Shown here piece by piece: positions 1-5,674 of a stretch of DNA of 6,587 nt; the first letter of the stretch is position 1, and each line of letters begins with the position of its first letter. The notes beneath the pieces were generated by a model. The model saw nothing but the letters and a program-made list of their open reading frames with translations, was not told where the DNA came from and ran no database searches. Where the stretch lies: the NCBI GenBank assembly GCA_012842645.1, contig DUSJ01000318.1:1-6587 (forward strand). Direction: 5' to 3'. Position numbers and translations under genes: made by a program. This DNA comes from Clostridiaceae bacterium. Lineage in GTDB: Bacteria; Bacillota; Clostridia; DSM-8532.

Positions 1-394
1 ACAAAAAGCATGTTGCGGAAATCGTCATAAGTATGCCTACAGGTACCAGCAATCCCGGGCTTCTCTCGCCGAACAGGTACAGAAGGAAAAGTCCCACGGC
101 AGGTGCGGCAATGTATGCGGGCCAAATATATCTTTCGAGGAAAGGAAACATTTGTCCTATCATAAGGGTTGCGCCTATGGTAAGCAGCGTTCCTCCCGGA
201 ACAAGGAAGCCGGCTCCCTGCGGCCTCCTGGTAAAGTATCCCAGAAAAAAGAACAGGGATATCATAATGATGATAGTTGGCCAGGTCAGCTTGAATATCC
301 ACGAAAACGTAAGGAACCCGATATTCCCGAATATGGCCAGAATACCGATTATAATGAGCACCGCGCCTATTATATATTTTGAACTGTTTTTCAT
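1..394 (-). CDS. LiaI/LiaF-like multi-pass membrane protein, 3' end cut by window edge
   Basis: The frame is open from an ATG at 394 to the window edge and gives 131 residues with no stop, so the C-terminus is missing. The start is well supported: GGAGGAG (401-407) lies 6 nt upstream and a promoter lies before that. The protein is almost entirely hydrophobic, with about five predicted membrane segments (roughly residues 7-28, 34-54, 62-83, 90-108, 113-131). The N-terminal pattern (YIIGAVLIIIGILAIFGNIG, then a membrane segment opening with TWP at 37-39) resembles the LiaI/LiaF-like transmembrane-region family (DUF5668 type), whose better-known members act in cell-envelope stress responses. Residues 38-78 and 91-130 look like a tandem duplication: each has a WP, a hydrophobic run, then GFLVPGGTLLTIGATLM or GLLVPVGILMTISATCF. 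The exact function is unknown. Family assignment is by pattern recognition only, and a generic clostridial membrane protein remains possible. No LiaF C-terminal domain is visible before the edge. Confidence 0.82.
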   Translation of the reverse strand, partial: MKNSSKYIIGAVLIIIGILAIFGNIGFLTFSWIFKLTWPTIIIMISLFFFLGYFTRRPQGAGFLVPGGTLLTIGATLMIGQMFPFLERYIWPAYIAAPAVGLFLLYLFGERSPGLLVPVGILMTISATCFL

Positions 395-426
395 AACAAA
401 CTCCTCCGCTTGGTTTCCTATCATGA

Positions 427-454
427 ATTATAATTGACCAATATGATAAAACAA
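427..454 (-). promoter_or_regulatory. Predicted SigA-type promoter of the membrane protein gene
   Basis: On the minus strand a perfect TATAAT -10 (427-432) is preceded, after 16 nt, by TTGTTT (449-454), which matches only the TTG of the -35 consensus. Transcription would start near 420, giving a leader of about 25 nt that contains the GGAGGAG ribosome binding site. This suggests the gene is transcribed separately from queA. The weak -35 lowers confidence. Confidence 0.5.
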
Positions 455-503
455 TAGGGCGGCAATTAGAATTAGATTAGAAAACAGTAATTTTTATTGG
501 GGT

Positions 504-540
504 TGTCATTCTGAACGGAGCAAAGCGCAGTGAAGAATCT
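504..540. repeat. Dispersed intergenic repeat of the TGTCATTCTGAAC...GAAGAATCT type
   Basis: The element starts TGTCATTCTGAACGGAGC and ends GCAGTGAAGAATCT. It is an imperfect palindrome: ATTCT (508-512) can pair with AGAAT (535-539), with partial inner pairing around an AAA at the centre. From general familiarity, sequences of this form (GTCATTCTGA...GAAGAATCT) recur as short intergenic repeats in many bacterial genomes, including Firmicutes. Only one copy is in this window, so repeat status here rests on recognition and not on multiple visible copies. Confidence 0.6.
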
Positions 541-563
541 CAAGGCTCGCATTCCTCTTGTAG

Positions 564-603
564 CCCAATCCTTCAGTGCTGCGAAGCAGCACTCAGGATT
601 GGG
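564..603. repeat. Hairpin repeat copy 1 (40 nt)
   Basis: Arms CCCAATCCT (564-572) and AGGATTGGG (595-603) form a perfect 9-bp outer stem. AGTGCTGC (575-582) and GCAGCACT (586-593) form a perfect 8-bp inner stem closed by a GAA loop, with a small asymmetric bulge (TC at 573-574 opposite C at 594). It is preceded by TGTAG or a close variant, as is copy 2, which starts 55 nt away. There is no T-tract on either side, so it is more likely a REP-like palindromic element than a terminator. Confidence 0.8.
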
Positions 604-618
604 TAGAAAGTTATGTAG

Positions 619-656
619 CCCGCCCTTAAGTGCTGCAAAGCAGTACTCAGGGCGGG
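619..656. repeat. Hairpin repeat copy 2 (38 nt)
   Basis: The architecture matches copy 1. The outer stem is CCCGCCCT (619-626) with AGGGCGGG (649-656). The inner stem is AGTGCTGC (629-636) with GCAGTACT (640-647), including one G-T wobble. The loop is AAA, and the same 2:1 bulge (TA at 627-628 opposite C at 648) is present. The outer stem differs from copy 1 in sequence and is one pair shorter, yet it remains fully paired. It lies about 20 nt past the queA stop and could affect the 3' end of that transcript. Confidence 0.8.
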
Positions 657-676
657 AGATCGCTTTTTCATGGCTC

Positions 677-1702
677 TCACAGTATCAACATGGCATCCCC
701 GAAGCTGAAAAAGCGGTATCTTTCCCGGATGGCTTCCTGGTAGGCGTTCAAAATTGTCTCTCTGCCTGCGAATGCGCTGACAAGCATAATCAGCGTGGAT
801 TCAGGCAGATGGAAGTTGGTCACAAGGGCATCGATTACCTTGAACTTATATCCCGGGTAGATAAAAATATCGGTTTCCCCTTCTCCGGGAAAAACCTTTC
901 CGTCATCTGACGACGAGGTTTCAAGGACTCGCACGCTGGTCGTGCCTACCGCCACCACACGGTTCCCTCTCTCTTTTGCCCTGTTTATCATGGCACAGGC
1001 TTCGGGACTGATATGGTAGTATTCCTTATGCATATGATGCTCGAGAATGTTCTCGGTCTTTACAGGTCTGAACGTTCCCAGTCCTACATGAAGGGTCAGT
1101 TCGGCTATTTCAATCCCCTTCTTCCTGAGCTCGCCAAAAACCTCTTCCGTAAAATGGAGACCTGCAGTAGGCGCGGCCGCCGAGCCGTTTATTTTCGAAT
1201 ATATTGTCTGGTACCGCTCTTTATCCTCAAGGGTGGCATGGATGTACGGAGGAAGCGGTATTATGCCTACCTTGTCAAGGACTTCCTCAAACACCCCGTC
1301 ATAGTAAAACCTGACTATACGGTTTCCGCCTTCGACTATTTCAAGTATCTCGGCTTTCAACTGGCCGTTGCCGAAAACAAACCTGCTTCCGGGTTTTGCG
1401 ATTTTCCCCGGTTTCAGGATAACCTCCCATACGTTGGCCTCTATCCTCTTAAGCAGTACAAATTCTATTTTTCCCCCGGTTTTTTCTTTCTCTCCCAGGA
1501 GACGGGCAGGCATCACCCGGGTATTGTTTATGACAAGACAGTCACCTGCCGACAGATACCCGGGAAGATCCCTGAAATGCCTGTGTTCGATCGTCCCAGT
1601 CTTTCTGTCCAACACCAGGAGCCTTGACATGTCCCGCTTTTCAGCGGGACTCTGGGCGATAAGCTCCTCAGGCAGGTCATACCAGAAATCCTTAAGCTTC
1701 AT
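677..1702 (-). CDS. queA: S-adenosylmethionine:tRNA ribosyltransferase-isomerase QueA
   Basis: QueA moves the ribosyl part of S-adenosylmethionine onto 7-aminomethyl-7-deazaguanine in tRNA and isomerises it to epoxyqueuosine, the penultimate step of queuosine synthesis at the wobble base of GUN-anticodon tRNAs. It is cytoplasmic. The protein has 341 residues, full length for the family. Family hallmarks are in order: [12 protein letters not shown] (59-70), GGKIEFVLL (76-84), PLPPYIH (149-155), [13 protein letters not shown] (173-185), [11 protein letters not shown] (204-214), HHMHKEYY (222-229), [12 protein letters not shown] (250-261), the block from [13 protein letters not shown] to [17 protein letters not shown] (277-313), and [12 protein letters not shown] (329-340). 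The ATG at 1702 overlaps the htpG stop (ATGA, 1699-1702) and has GAGG 5 nt upstream, so translational coupling to htpG is likely. Elsewhere queA commonly sits near tgt, yajC/secDF or ruvB, so this placement is unusual. No frameshift or missing motif is seen. Confidence 0.97.
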   Translation of the reverse strand: MKLKDFWYDLPEELIAQSPAEKRDMSRLLVLDRKTGTIEHRHFRDLPGYLSAGDCLVINNTRVMPARLLGEKEKTGGKIEFVLLKRIEANVWEVILKPGKIAKPGSRFVFGNGQLKAEILEIVEGGNRIVRFYYDGVFEEVLDKVGIIPLPPYIHATLEDKERYQTIYSKINGSAAAPTAGLHFTEEVFGELRKKGIEIAELTLHVGLGTFRPVKTENILEHHMHKEYYHISPEACAMINRAKERGNRVVAVGTTSVRVLETSSSDDGKVFPGEGETDIFIYPGYKFKVIDALVTNFHLPESTLIMLVSAFAGRETILNAYQEAIRERYRFFSFGDAMLIL

Positions 1703-3552
1703 AATAACCTCGTCAATAATTCATTGCTGCGCTCAATAAACCTGGCCATGGCTTCAGGCTCAAGCCCCCTGTGATTGAGCAGGGCAAGGTCGTATACATG
1801 GCTTGCAGCGAAAATTGCGTCTTCTTTCCTATTCTCTTCATCATAGAGTTCCGCTATTCTCCTGATGATCCTGTTGCCGCTGTTGAGGACCAGTGTTTCT
1901 TCGGCAGGGAAAAGTTCATCGGCATTGATGCCCCTGCCGAAGGTGCGGCTCATTTCCCTGAAACGTCTCGATTCTTCCGAAAGAAGGATTATTGCAGGCG
2001 TTGATTCACTCTTCAGGCTTTCTACCCTGATCTTGAGCTTTTCTGTTCCTGTGGCTTCCTTAATGATCTTTTCCAGCTTTTCCTGGAGTTTTTTGATATC
2101 ATCTTCAGCGCTGTCCTTATCCTTCATGCTGTCTATTATGTCCGAATCAACGCTCAAAAACCTGATATCCTTGTTCTGCATCTCCAGGAAGCTGATAAAG
2201 TGTGAGTCTATCAGGGCATCAAGGATTACGGCATCCCTGTTGTTGTTTTTGAACATCCGGACATACTGGACCTGCTGCTTCTCATCGCTCACATAGTATA
2301 CCTTCCTGTCGGGACTGCCGTTCAGGTATTCATCGAGGGTAACGTATCTGCCGTTGATAGTCTTGTATATGATTATATTCTTAACCTTTTCAAAGAACCT
2401 GGATTCCTTCATGCAGCCATACTTGATGAATGGATTGATATCATCCCAGTATTTCTCATAGCTCTCCTTGTCCTTCTTGTAGAGGAGCTGCAGCTTGTCG
2501 GCTATTTTTTTCGTGATATGGGCAGATATTTTTTCAGCATATCCCTCGTTCTGCAGGAAGCTCCTCGATACGTTCAAAGGCAGATCAGGGCAATCCAGGC
2601 AGCCTTTAAGCATAAGCAGGAATTCGGGTATCACTTCCTTTATGTTGTCGGCAACGAAGACCTGGTTGTAAAACAGCTTTATCTTGCCCTCGAGGGTCTC
2701 GAACTCATGCCTCAGCTTGGGAAAATAGATTATGCCCTTCATGTTGAAGGGATAATCCATGTTGATATGGATCCAGAACAGCGGATCATTGAAATCCATG
2801 AAGACTTCATGGTAGAAATTCCTGTATTCTTCATCGGTACAGTCCCTCGGATTTTTGAGCCAGAGCGGGCTCGTATTGTTTATGGGTTTTTCCTCTTTTT
2901 TCTCCTTATCCTTCTTCTCGTTCTCATCCGAAAGGTAGATCTCATACTGCAAAAATGCAAAGTATTTTTTCAATATTTCGCGTATCTTCCAGGTGTCAAG
3001 GAATTCCCTGCTGTCATCCGAAATAAATAATGTTACTGTAGTTCCAACTTCCTTCCTGTCTGATTCGGACATGGAATACTCGGTGTCGCCTGAGCTTTCC
3101 CATCTCACGGCGGCAGCTCCAGGTTGGTAAGACAGCGTATCGATCCTGACCTTGCTGCTGACCATGAATGAAGAGTAGAATCCCAGCCCGAAATGCCCGA
3201 TTATCTGCTGGTCATCGGTCTTGTCCCTGTATTTCTCGATGAAATCCTTCGCGCCTGAAAAAGCTATCTGGTTTATATATTTTTTGACCTCTTCCCCGGT
3301 CATGCCGATGCCGTTGTCTGAAATTGATATGGTTCCCGCTTCCCTGTTGACAGTTACGTCTATGCGCGGCTTATAGCCTTCCGGAAGAACAGCCTCGCCG
3401 ATATCAGACAGCTTTTTCAGCTTACTTATCGCGTCGGAAGCGTTCGACACCAATTCCCTCATGAAAATGTCCTTGTCCGAGTAGAGCCATTTTTTTATTA
3501 TTGGGAATATATCTTCCGTCTGGATTGAAATACTTCCTTTTTCGTTTATCAT
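1699..3552 (-). CDS. htpG: Molecular chaperone HtpG (bacterial Hsp90)
   Basis: HtpG is an ATP-driven homodimeric cytosolic chaperone. From the ATG at 3552 it has 617 residues, close to the usual 620-630. The N-terminal GHKL ATPase domain (about 1-215) shows ELVSNASDA (33-41, with catalytic Glu33 and Mg-binding Asn37), DNGIGMT (79-85), [13 protein letters not shown] (119-131) and GTTVTLF (170-176). A short Lys/Glu-rich linker (about 210-224) follows. The middle domain includes PLWLKNP (229-235) and [11 protein letters not shown] (324-334), where Arg330 is the likely ATP-contacting arginine. A C-terminal dimerisation domain ends the protein. The frame extends upstream to an ATG at 3645, but that start lies inside the CIRCE and upstream of the promoter, so it cannot be used from this promoter. 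The start at 3552 has AGGAGG 11 nt upstream and gives the expected N-terminus. Control is predicted to be by HrcA through CIRCE. The gene overlaps queA by 4 nt. Confidence 0.97.
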   Translation of the reverse strand: MINEKGSISIQTEDIFPIIKKWLYSDKDIFMRELVSNASDAISKLKKLSDIGEAVLPEGYKPRIDVTVNREAGTISISDNGIGMTGEEVKKYINQIAFSGAKDFIEKYRDKTDDQQIIGHFGLGFYSSFMVSSKVRIDTLSYQPGAAAVRWESSGDTEYSMSESDRKEVGTTVTLFISDDSREFLDTWKIREILKKYFAFLQYEIYLSDENEKKDKEKKEEKPINNTSPLWLKNPRDCTDEEYRNFYHEVFMDFNDPLFWIHINMDYPFNMKGIIYFPKLRHEFETLEGKIKLFYNQVFVADNIKEVIPEFLLMLKGCLDCPDLPLNVSRSFLQNEGYAEKISAHITKKIADKLQLLYKKDKESYEKYWDDINPFIKYGCMKESRFFEKVKNIIIYKTINGRYVTLDEYLNGSPDRKVYYVSDEKQQVQYVRMFKNNNRDAVILDALIDSHFISFLEMQNKDIRFLSVDSDIIDSMKDKDSAEDDIKKLQEKLEKIIKEATGTEKLKIRVESLKSESTPAIILLSEESRRFREMSRTFGRGINADELFPAEETLVLNSGNRIIRRIAELYDEENRKEDAIFAASHVYDLALLNHRGLEPEAMARFIERSNELLTRLL

Positions 3553-3563
3553 AAGCGCATATA

Positions 3564-3569
3564 CCTCCT
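3564..3569 (-). promoter_or_regulatory. Ribosome binding site fixing the htpG start
   Basis: AGGAGG on the minus strand lies 11 nt before the ATG at 3552, a rather long spacing. An ATG at 3560, only 3 nt after the site, would encode Met-Arg-Leu and stop at TGA overlapping the htpG start. This site supports 3552 over the longer upstream starts at 3645 and 3600, which have no Shine-Dalgarno sequence within a likely transcript. Confidence 0.75.
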
Positions 3570-3595
3570 GTGTTCTTCTTGGGATACCATGGATA

Positions 3596-3624
3596 ATCAT
3601 AATATTATGGTCAGGGAATGTCAA
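3596..3624 (-). promoter_or_regulatory. SigA-type promoter of htpG-queA
   Basis: On the minus strand a perfect TTGACA -35 (3619-3624) is followed by a 17-nt spacer and TATGAT (3596-3601), one mismatch from the -10 consensus. Transcription would begin near 3589, giving a leader of about 36 nt that includes AGGAGG. The CIRCE operator ends 8 nt upstream of the -35. A strong vegetative promoter held down by a repressor fits a class I heat-shock gene. Confidence 0.85.
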
Positions 3625-3632
3625 CAATGAAA

Positions 3633-3659
3633 TTAGCACTCTCACAATGAGAGTGCTAA
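3633..3659. promoter_or_regulatory. CIRCE operator (HrcA binding site)
   Basis: TTAGCACTC (3633-3641), a 9-nt spacer and GAGTGCTAA (3651-3659) match the CIRCE consensus exactly. The inverted repeat extends through the spacer to a 13-bp perfect stem with a CAA loop (3632-3660). CIRCE is bound by the repressor HrcA, which is released on heat shock, and it normally controls hrcA-grpE-dnaK-dnaJ and groESL. Here it lies between divIVA and htpG and points to HrcA control of htpG-queA. It sits upstream of the -35, centred about 57 nt before the predicted transcription start, whereas many CIREs described lie in or downstream of the promoter. Confidence 0.96.
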
Positions 3660-3683
3660 TATTTCAAATGTGTTCAGGAATAT

Positions 3684-4160
3684 CTATACTGCCTGGGTTT
3701 CAGCCAGTTTATCATCATCTTCAAGGTTATCCAGAAGCTTCAGCTGCGATTTTATCGTGCTTTCAATTTTTACCTTGTACGCGTTGAGATCCCGCCGGAT
3801 CCTTTCATATTCAAACTTGACTCCTAAAACTTCCTTATGGGCGTTATCTATTATCTGCTGGGCTTTCAGTTCGGCTTCCTTCACTATGTTATCCGCATTG
3901 TTCCTGGCATTGGAAATTATCTCTTCGCTGGTCTGCTGGGCGATGATAAGGCTGTTGTGGAGGTTATTCTCTATTGTCTTATAATACTTCACTTTTTCCT
4001 GTGCTTCTTCCAGCTTTTCTTTAAGCTTTGCGTTCTCCCTGATCATTTCGGCCATATCTTCAACAACCTTCATGATCACATCCTCGACCTGAAGAATGTT
4101 GTAACCGAACAATGATCTTTTGAAAGCAATGTTCTGAAGGTCATTCGGTACGAAATTCAC
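3684..4160 (-). CDS. divIVA: Cell-division / polarity protein DivIVA
   Basis: DivIVA is a coiled-coil scaffold that binds negatively curved membrane at septa and poles and recruits division, chromosome-anchoring or wall-growth proteins. From GTG 4160 it has 158 residues. The N-terminal membrane-binding motif, PNDLQNIAFKRSLFGY (5-20), aligns one-to-one without gaps with my recollection of B. subtilis DivIVA (PND at 5-7, GY at 19-20), which supports this start. Heptad-rich coils cover about 25-62 and 63-140. The segment IENNLHNSLIIAQQTSEE (63-80) resembles the B. subtilis counterpart closely. A longer version from ATG 4175 is possible but has no ribosome binding site, whereas GTG 4160 has GGGGGG 7 nt upstream. 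Residues 17-18 are Leu-Phe rather than the Phe-Arg used for membrane insertion in B. subtilis. It lies 30 nt after yggT and is the last gene of the division operon. Confidence 0.93.
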   Translation of the reverse strand: MNFVPNDLQNIAFKRSLFGYNILQVEDVIMKVVEDMAEMIRENAKLKEKLEEAQEKVKYYKTIENNLHNSLIIAQQTSEEIISNARNNADNIVKEAELKAQQIIDNAHKEVLGVKFEYERIRRDLNAYKVKIESTIKSQLKLLDNLEDDDKLAETQAV

Positions 4161-4167
4161 AGTCACA

Positions 4168-4173
4168 CCCCCC
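4168..4173 (-). promoter_or_regulatory. Ribosome binding site deciding the divIVA GTG start
   Basis: GGGGGG followed by TG on the minus strand approximates the GGAGGTG Shine-Dalgarno core, 7 nt before GTG 4160. The in-frame ATG at 4175 is immediately upstream of this G-run and is itself preceded only by A/T-rich sequence, so initiation there is less likely. Confidence 0.6.
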
Positions 4174-4190
4174 ATGAGTTTAAATAAAAA

Positions 4191-4463
4191 TCAAACCAGC
4201 CTTTTTAAGATCACATTTACCAGGTATAGCAATATAACCAGAAACAATGGCGAAAAGTCAAACCTGAGCGGTTTTCCGTCCTGCCTTTTCAGCAGCTTCC
4301 TGACCGGTTCAAGCAGCGGTTCCGATATGCTCTGGAGAAATCTGAACGGCCAGCAATCCCGTTTTATCAATATAAACTCGCAAGCAACCCTGAATACAAG
4401 CACTACCTGCATTACGCTGATGACCGAACGCAAAGCTATGATAAATGCCCGTATTACGCTCAT
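4191..4463 (-). CDS. yggT: YggT family (YlmG) small membrane protein
   Basis: This is a 90-residue protein with two predicted membrane helices (about 5-30 and 69-88) joined by a basic loop. The family signature is visible as SISEPLLEPVRKLL (45-58) followed by FDFSPLFLVILLYLV (68-82), matching the general YggT pattern of a P-x-L-x-P-x-R segment and a D-x-SP motif at the start of the second helix. YggT/YlmG proteins lie beside sepF in Gram-positive bacteria. Their biochemical role is not settled, with links to division, osmotic tolerance and, in plastids, nucleoid or thylakoid functions. The ATG is 3 nt after the sepF stop and has no clear ribosome binding site, so translation is probably coupled to sepF. 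The short first helix carries RVACEF where an aromatic Ser-Trp is common. Bacillus has ylmH next; here divIVA follows directly. Confidence 0.9.
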   Translation of the reverse strand: MSVIRAFIIALRSVISVMQVVLVFRVACEFILIKRDCWPFRFLQSISEPLLEPVRKLLKRQDGKPLRFDFSPLFLVILLYLVNVILKRLV

Positions 4464-4466
4464 AGT

Positions 4467-4922
4467 TTACTTGACCCAGGAAAATACGCCCTTATTTTTC
4501 ATCTCATCCTTCAAATCGCCCGTAATTTCTATGGACGCCGGCGTTGCAAGGAATATTCCGCTTGATATCTTCTGGATATCGCCATCAAGGCAATAAACAG
4601 CTCCGCTTAAAAAATCCACCATTCTTTGAGCAAGAGGAGTGTCTACACCTTCCACATTCATAATGACAGGCTTGTTGGATTTGAGATGATCGCAAAGCTC
4701 GCGTGTTTCGAGGATACTTTGAGGCGACAGAACAACGACCTTGAGATTATTATTGTTGTTCATGTTCAGAACTTTGCCCTGGGAATTCTTTTTTTGGGAA
4801 ACAGTTCTTTCGGCCTTCTGCGGCGGAGCGCTTTCGACTACTTCATCCTCGTAGATTTCGTCTTCATCCACGTTTGTTTCCCATCCAAAGAAATCAAGGA
4901 CCTTCTCCATCATTCTTGCCAT
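4467..4922 (-). CDS. sepF: Cell division protein SepF
   Basis: SepF binds the FtsZ C-terminal tail and tethers Z-ring filaments to the membrane, overlapping with FtsA. It has 151 residues, the usual length. The N-terminal amphipathic helix MARMMEKVLDFFGW (1-14) fits the known membrane-targeting sequence. An acidic, low-complexity linker follows (about 15-58), ending in a run of five asparagines (55-59). The C-terminal SepF domain (about 60-150) includes KVVVLSPQS (61-69), KPVIMNVEGVD (84-94), MVDFLSGAVYCLDGDIQKIS (101-120) and IFLATPASIEI (123-133). The hydrophobic core and glycines match the dimerising FtsZ-binding fold. The ATG is preceded at 9 nt by GGAGG (4932-4936). It starts about 50 nt after yggS and is followed within 3 nt by yggT. 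Confidence 0.96.
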   Translation of the reverse strand: MARMMEKVLDFFGWETNVDEDEIYEDEVVESAPPQKAERTVSQKKNSQGKVLNMNNNNNLKVVVLSPQSILETRELCDHLKSNKPVIMNVEGVDTPLAQRMVDFLSGAVYCLDGDIQKISSGIFLATPASIEITGDLKDEMKNKGVFSWVK

Positions 4923-4972
4923 AAGTACCTTCCTCCAGTTTTCATTAGTAAAAATTTCGTCAGCCCTGATGG

Positions 4973-5674
4973 CTAATATATTCTCTCTCCATATATCGCG
5001 CTGCCGATTCTTACAATAGTAGCTCCTTCTTCAACGGCTATTGCATAATCTCCGCTCATACCCATGGAGAGTTCTTCCATACTGATATTTTCTATCCTTT
5101 CCCCTGCGATGTCAACCGATAATTTTTTCAATTTTCTGAATATGTGCCTGACTTCCTCAGGTACGTTGGTATACGGTGCTATTGTCATTAAGCCCCTAAC
5201 ATTAATATTACCCATTTTTGAAATACTTAACAAAAAATCTTTCAAATTTTCCGGGGCAATCCCTGCCTTGGTACTTTCTCCGGACACATTGACCTGTACA
5301 AGGACAGGGAAAACATAGCCTATTTTCTCTCCCCTGGCCTGCAGGGCCTCTGCAAGGGATATCCTGTCAAGTGAATGTATCAGGTATATCCGCCGGTCAA
5401 GATACTTAACCTTGTTGGTCTGAAGCCTTCCTATAATATGCCAGGAGCAGTCTCTCTTAACTATATCGGACTTCCTGATATATTCCTGAACCCTGTTTTC
5501 ACCAAAATGGGTAATACCATAGTCGTAGGACTTTTGCATTATCTCGGGTTCAACCGTTTTTGTCACCCCAAGGAGCAGGATCTCGTCAGGATTTCTGCCA
5601 GCCCTCGCTGCCGCTTCGGCGATATTTCTTTTTACGCGTTCGATATTAGTTTTAAGTTCCTGATCGCTGATCAC
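4973..5674 (-). CDS. yggS: YggS/YlmE family pyridoxal phosphate-binding (PLP homeostasis) protein
   Basis: YggS is a cytoplasmic fold-type III PLP protein with no known catalytic activity. It keeps free PLP and branched-chain amino-acid/keto-acid pools in balance. The 233-residue product is full length. The PLP lysine is Lys39 in GVTKTV (36-41). Other family motifs are FGENRVQE (57-64), HIIGRLQTNKVK (79-90), VQVNVSGESTKAG (126-138), GLMTIAPY (161-168) and the C-terminal block from LSMGMSGDY to IVRIGSAIYG (203-229), which includes phosphate-binding residues. The start is a GTG at 5674 overlapping the stop of the upstream HlyD-like gene (GTGA, 5671-5674), with only a distant GGAAGG, so coupled translation is likely. 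In Gram-positive genomes this gene (ylmE) opens the ylm division cluster, as it nearly does here. Confidence 0.95.
   Translation of the reverse strand: MISDQELKTNIERVKRNIAEAAARAGRNPDEILLLGVTKTVEPEIMQKSYDYGITHFGENRVQEYIRKSDIVKRDCSWHIIGRLQTNKVKYLDRRIYLIHSLDRISLAEALQARGEKIGYVFPVLVQVNVSGESTKAGIAPENLKDFLLSISKMGNINVRGLMTIAPYTNVPEEVRHIFRKLKKLSVDIAGERIENISMEELSMGMSGDYAIAVEEGATIVRIGSAIYGERIY

Larger units (their letters stand above)
395..676. other. Non-coding spacer carrying repeat elements
   Basis: This stretch of about 280 nt between the queA stop and the membrane protein start has no convincing gene. The part next to queA (504-656) is filled with three repeat or hairpin elements, listed separately. 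The A/T-rich part (395-500) holds the promoter and ribosome binding site of the downstream gene. I see no classic intrinsic terminator for queA, because neither hairpin is followed by a T-run on the minus strand. Confidence 0.75.

Noticed and set aside
33..437. 134-residue plus-strand open frame at the left edge
   Set aside because: It is antisense to the membrane protein gene, which has a strong ribosome binding site, a promoter and coherent hydrophobic segments; the plus-strand product shows no recognisable features.
564..656. Hairpins as rho-independent terminators of queA
   Set aside because: Neither stem is followed by a T-run on the minus strand, and the plus-strand side also lacks one; structure conservation fits a repeat element better.
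564..656. CRISPR-like repeats
   Set aside because: Only two copies, each a long hairpin with differing outer stems and a 15-nt gap between them; no spacer array or cas gene.
1013..1627. 204-residue plus-strand open frame opposite queA
   Set aside because: It is antisense to a clearly coding, motif-complete queA, has no family resemblance and no convincing ribosome binding site.
2518..3030. 170-residue plus-strand open frame opposite htpG
   Set aside because: It is the complement of conserved HtpG middle-domain sequence and has no independent support.
3553..3645. 31-residue N-terminal extension of HtpG starting at 3645
   Set aside because: The upstream start lies in the CIRCE and the extension covers the promoter. 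The Hsp90 N-terminus begins naturally at MINEKG with AGGAGG upstream.
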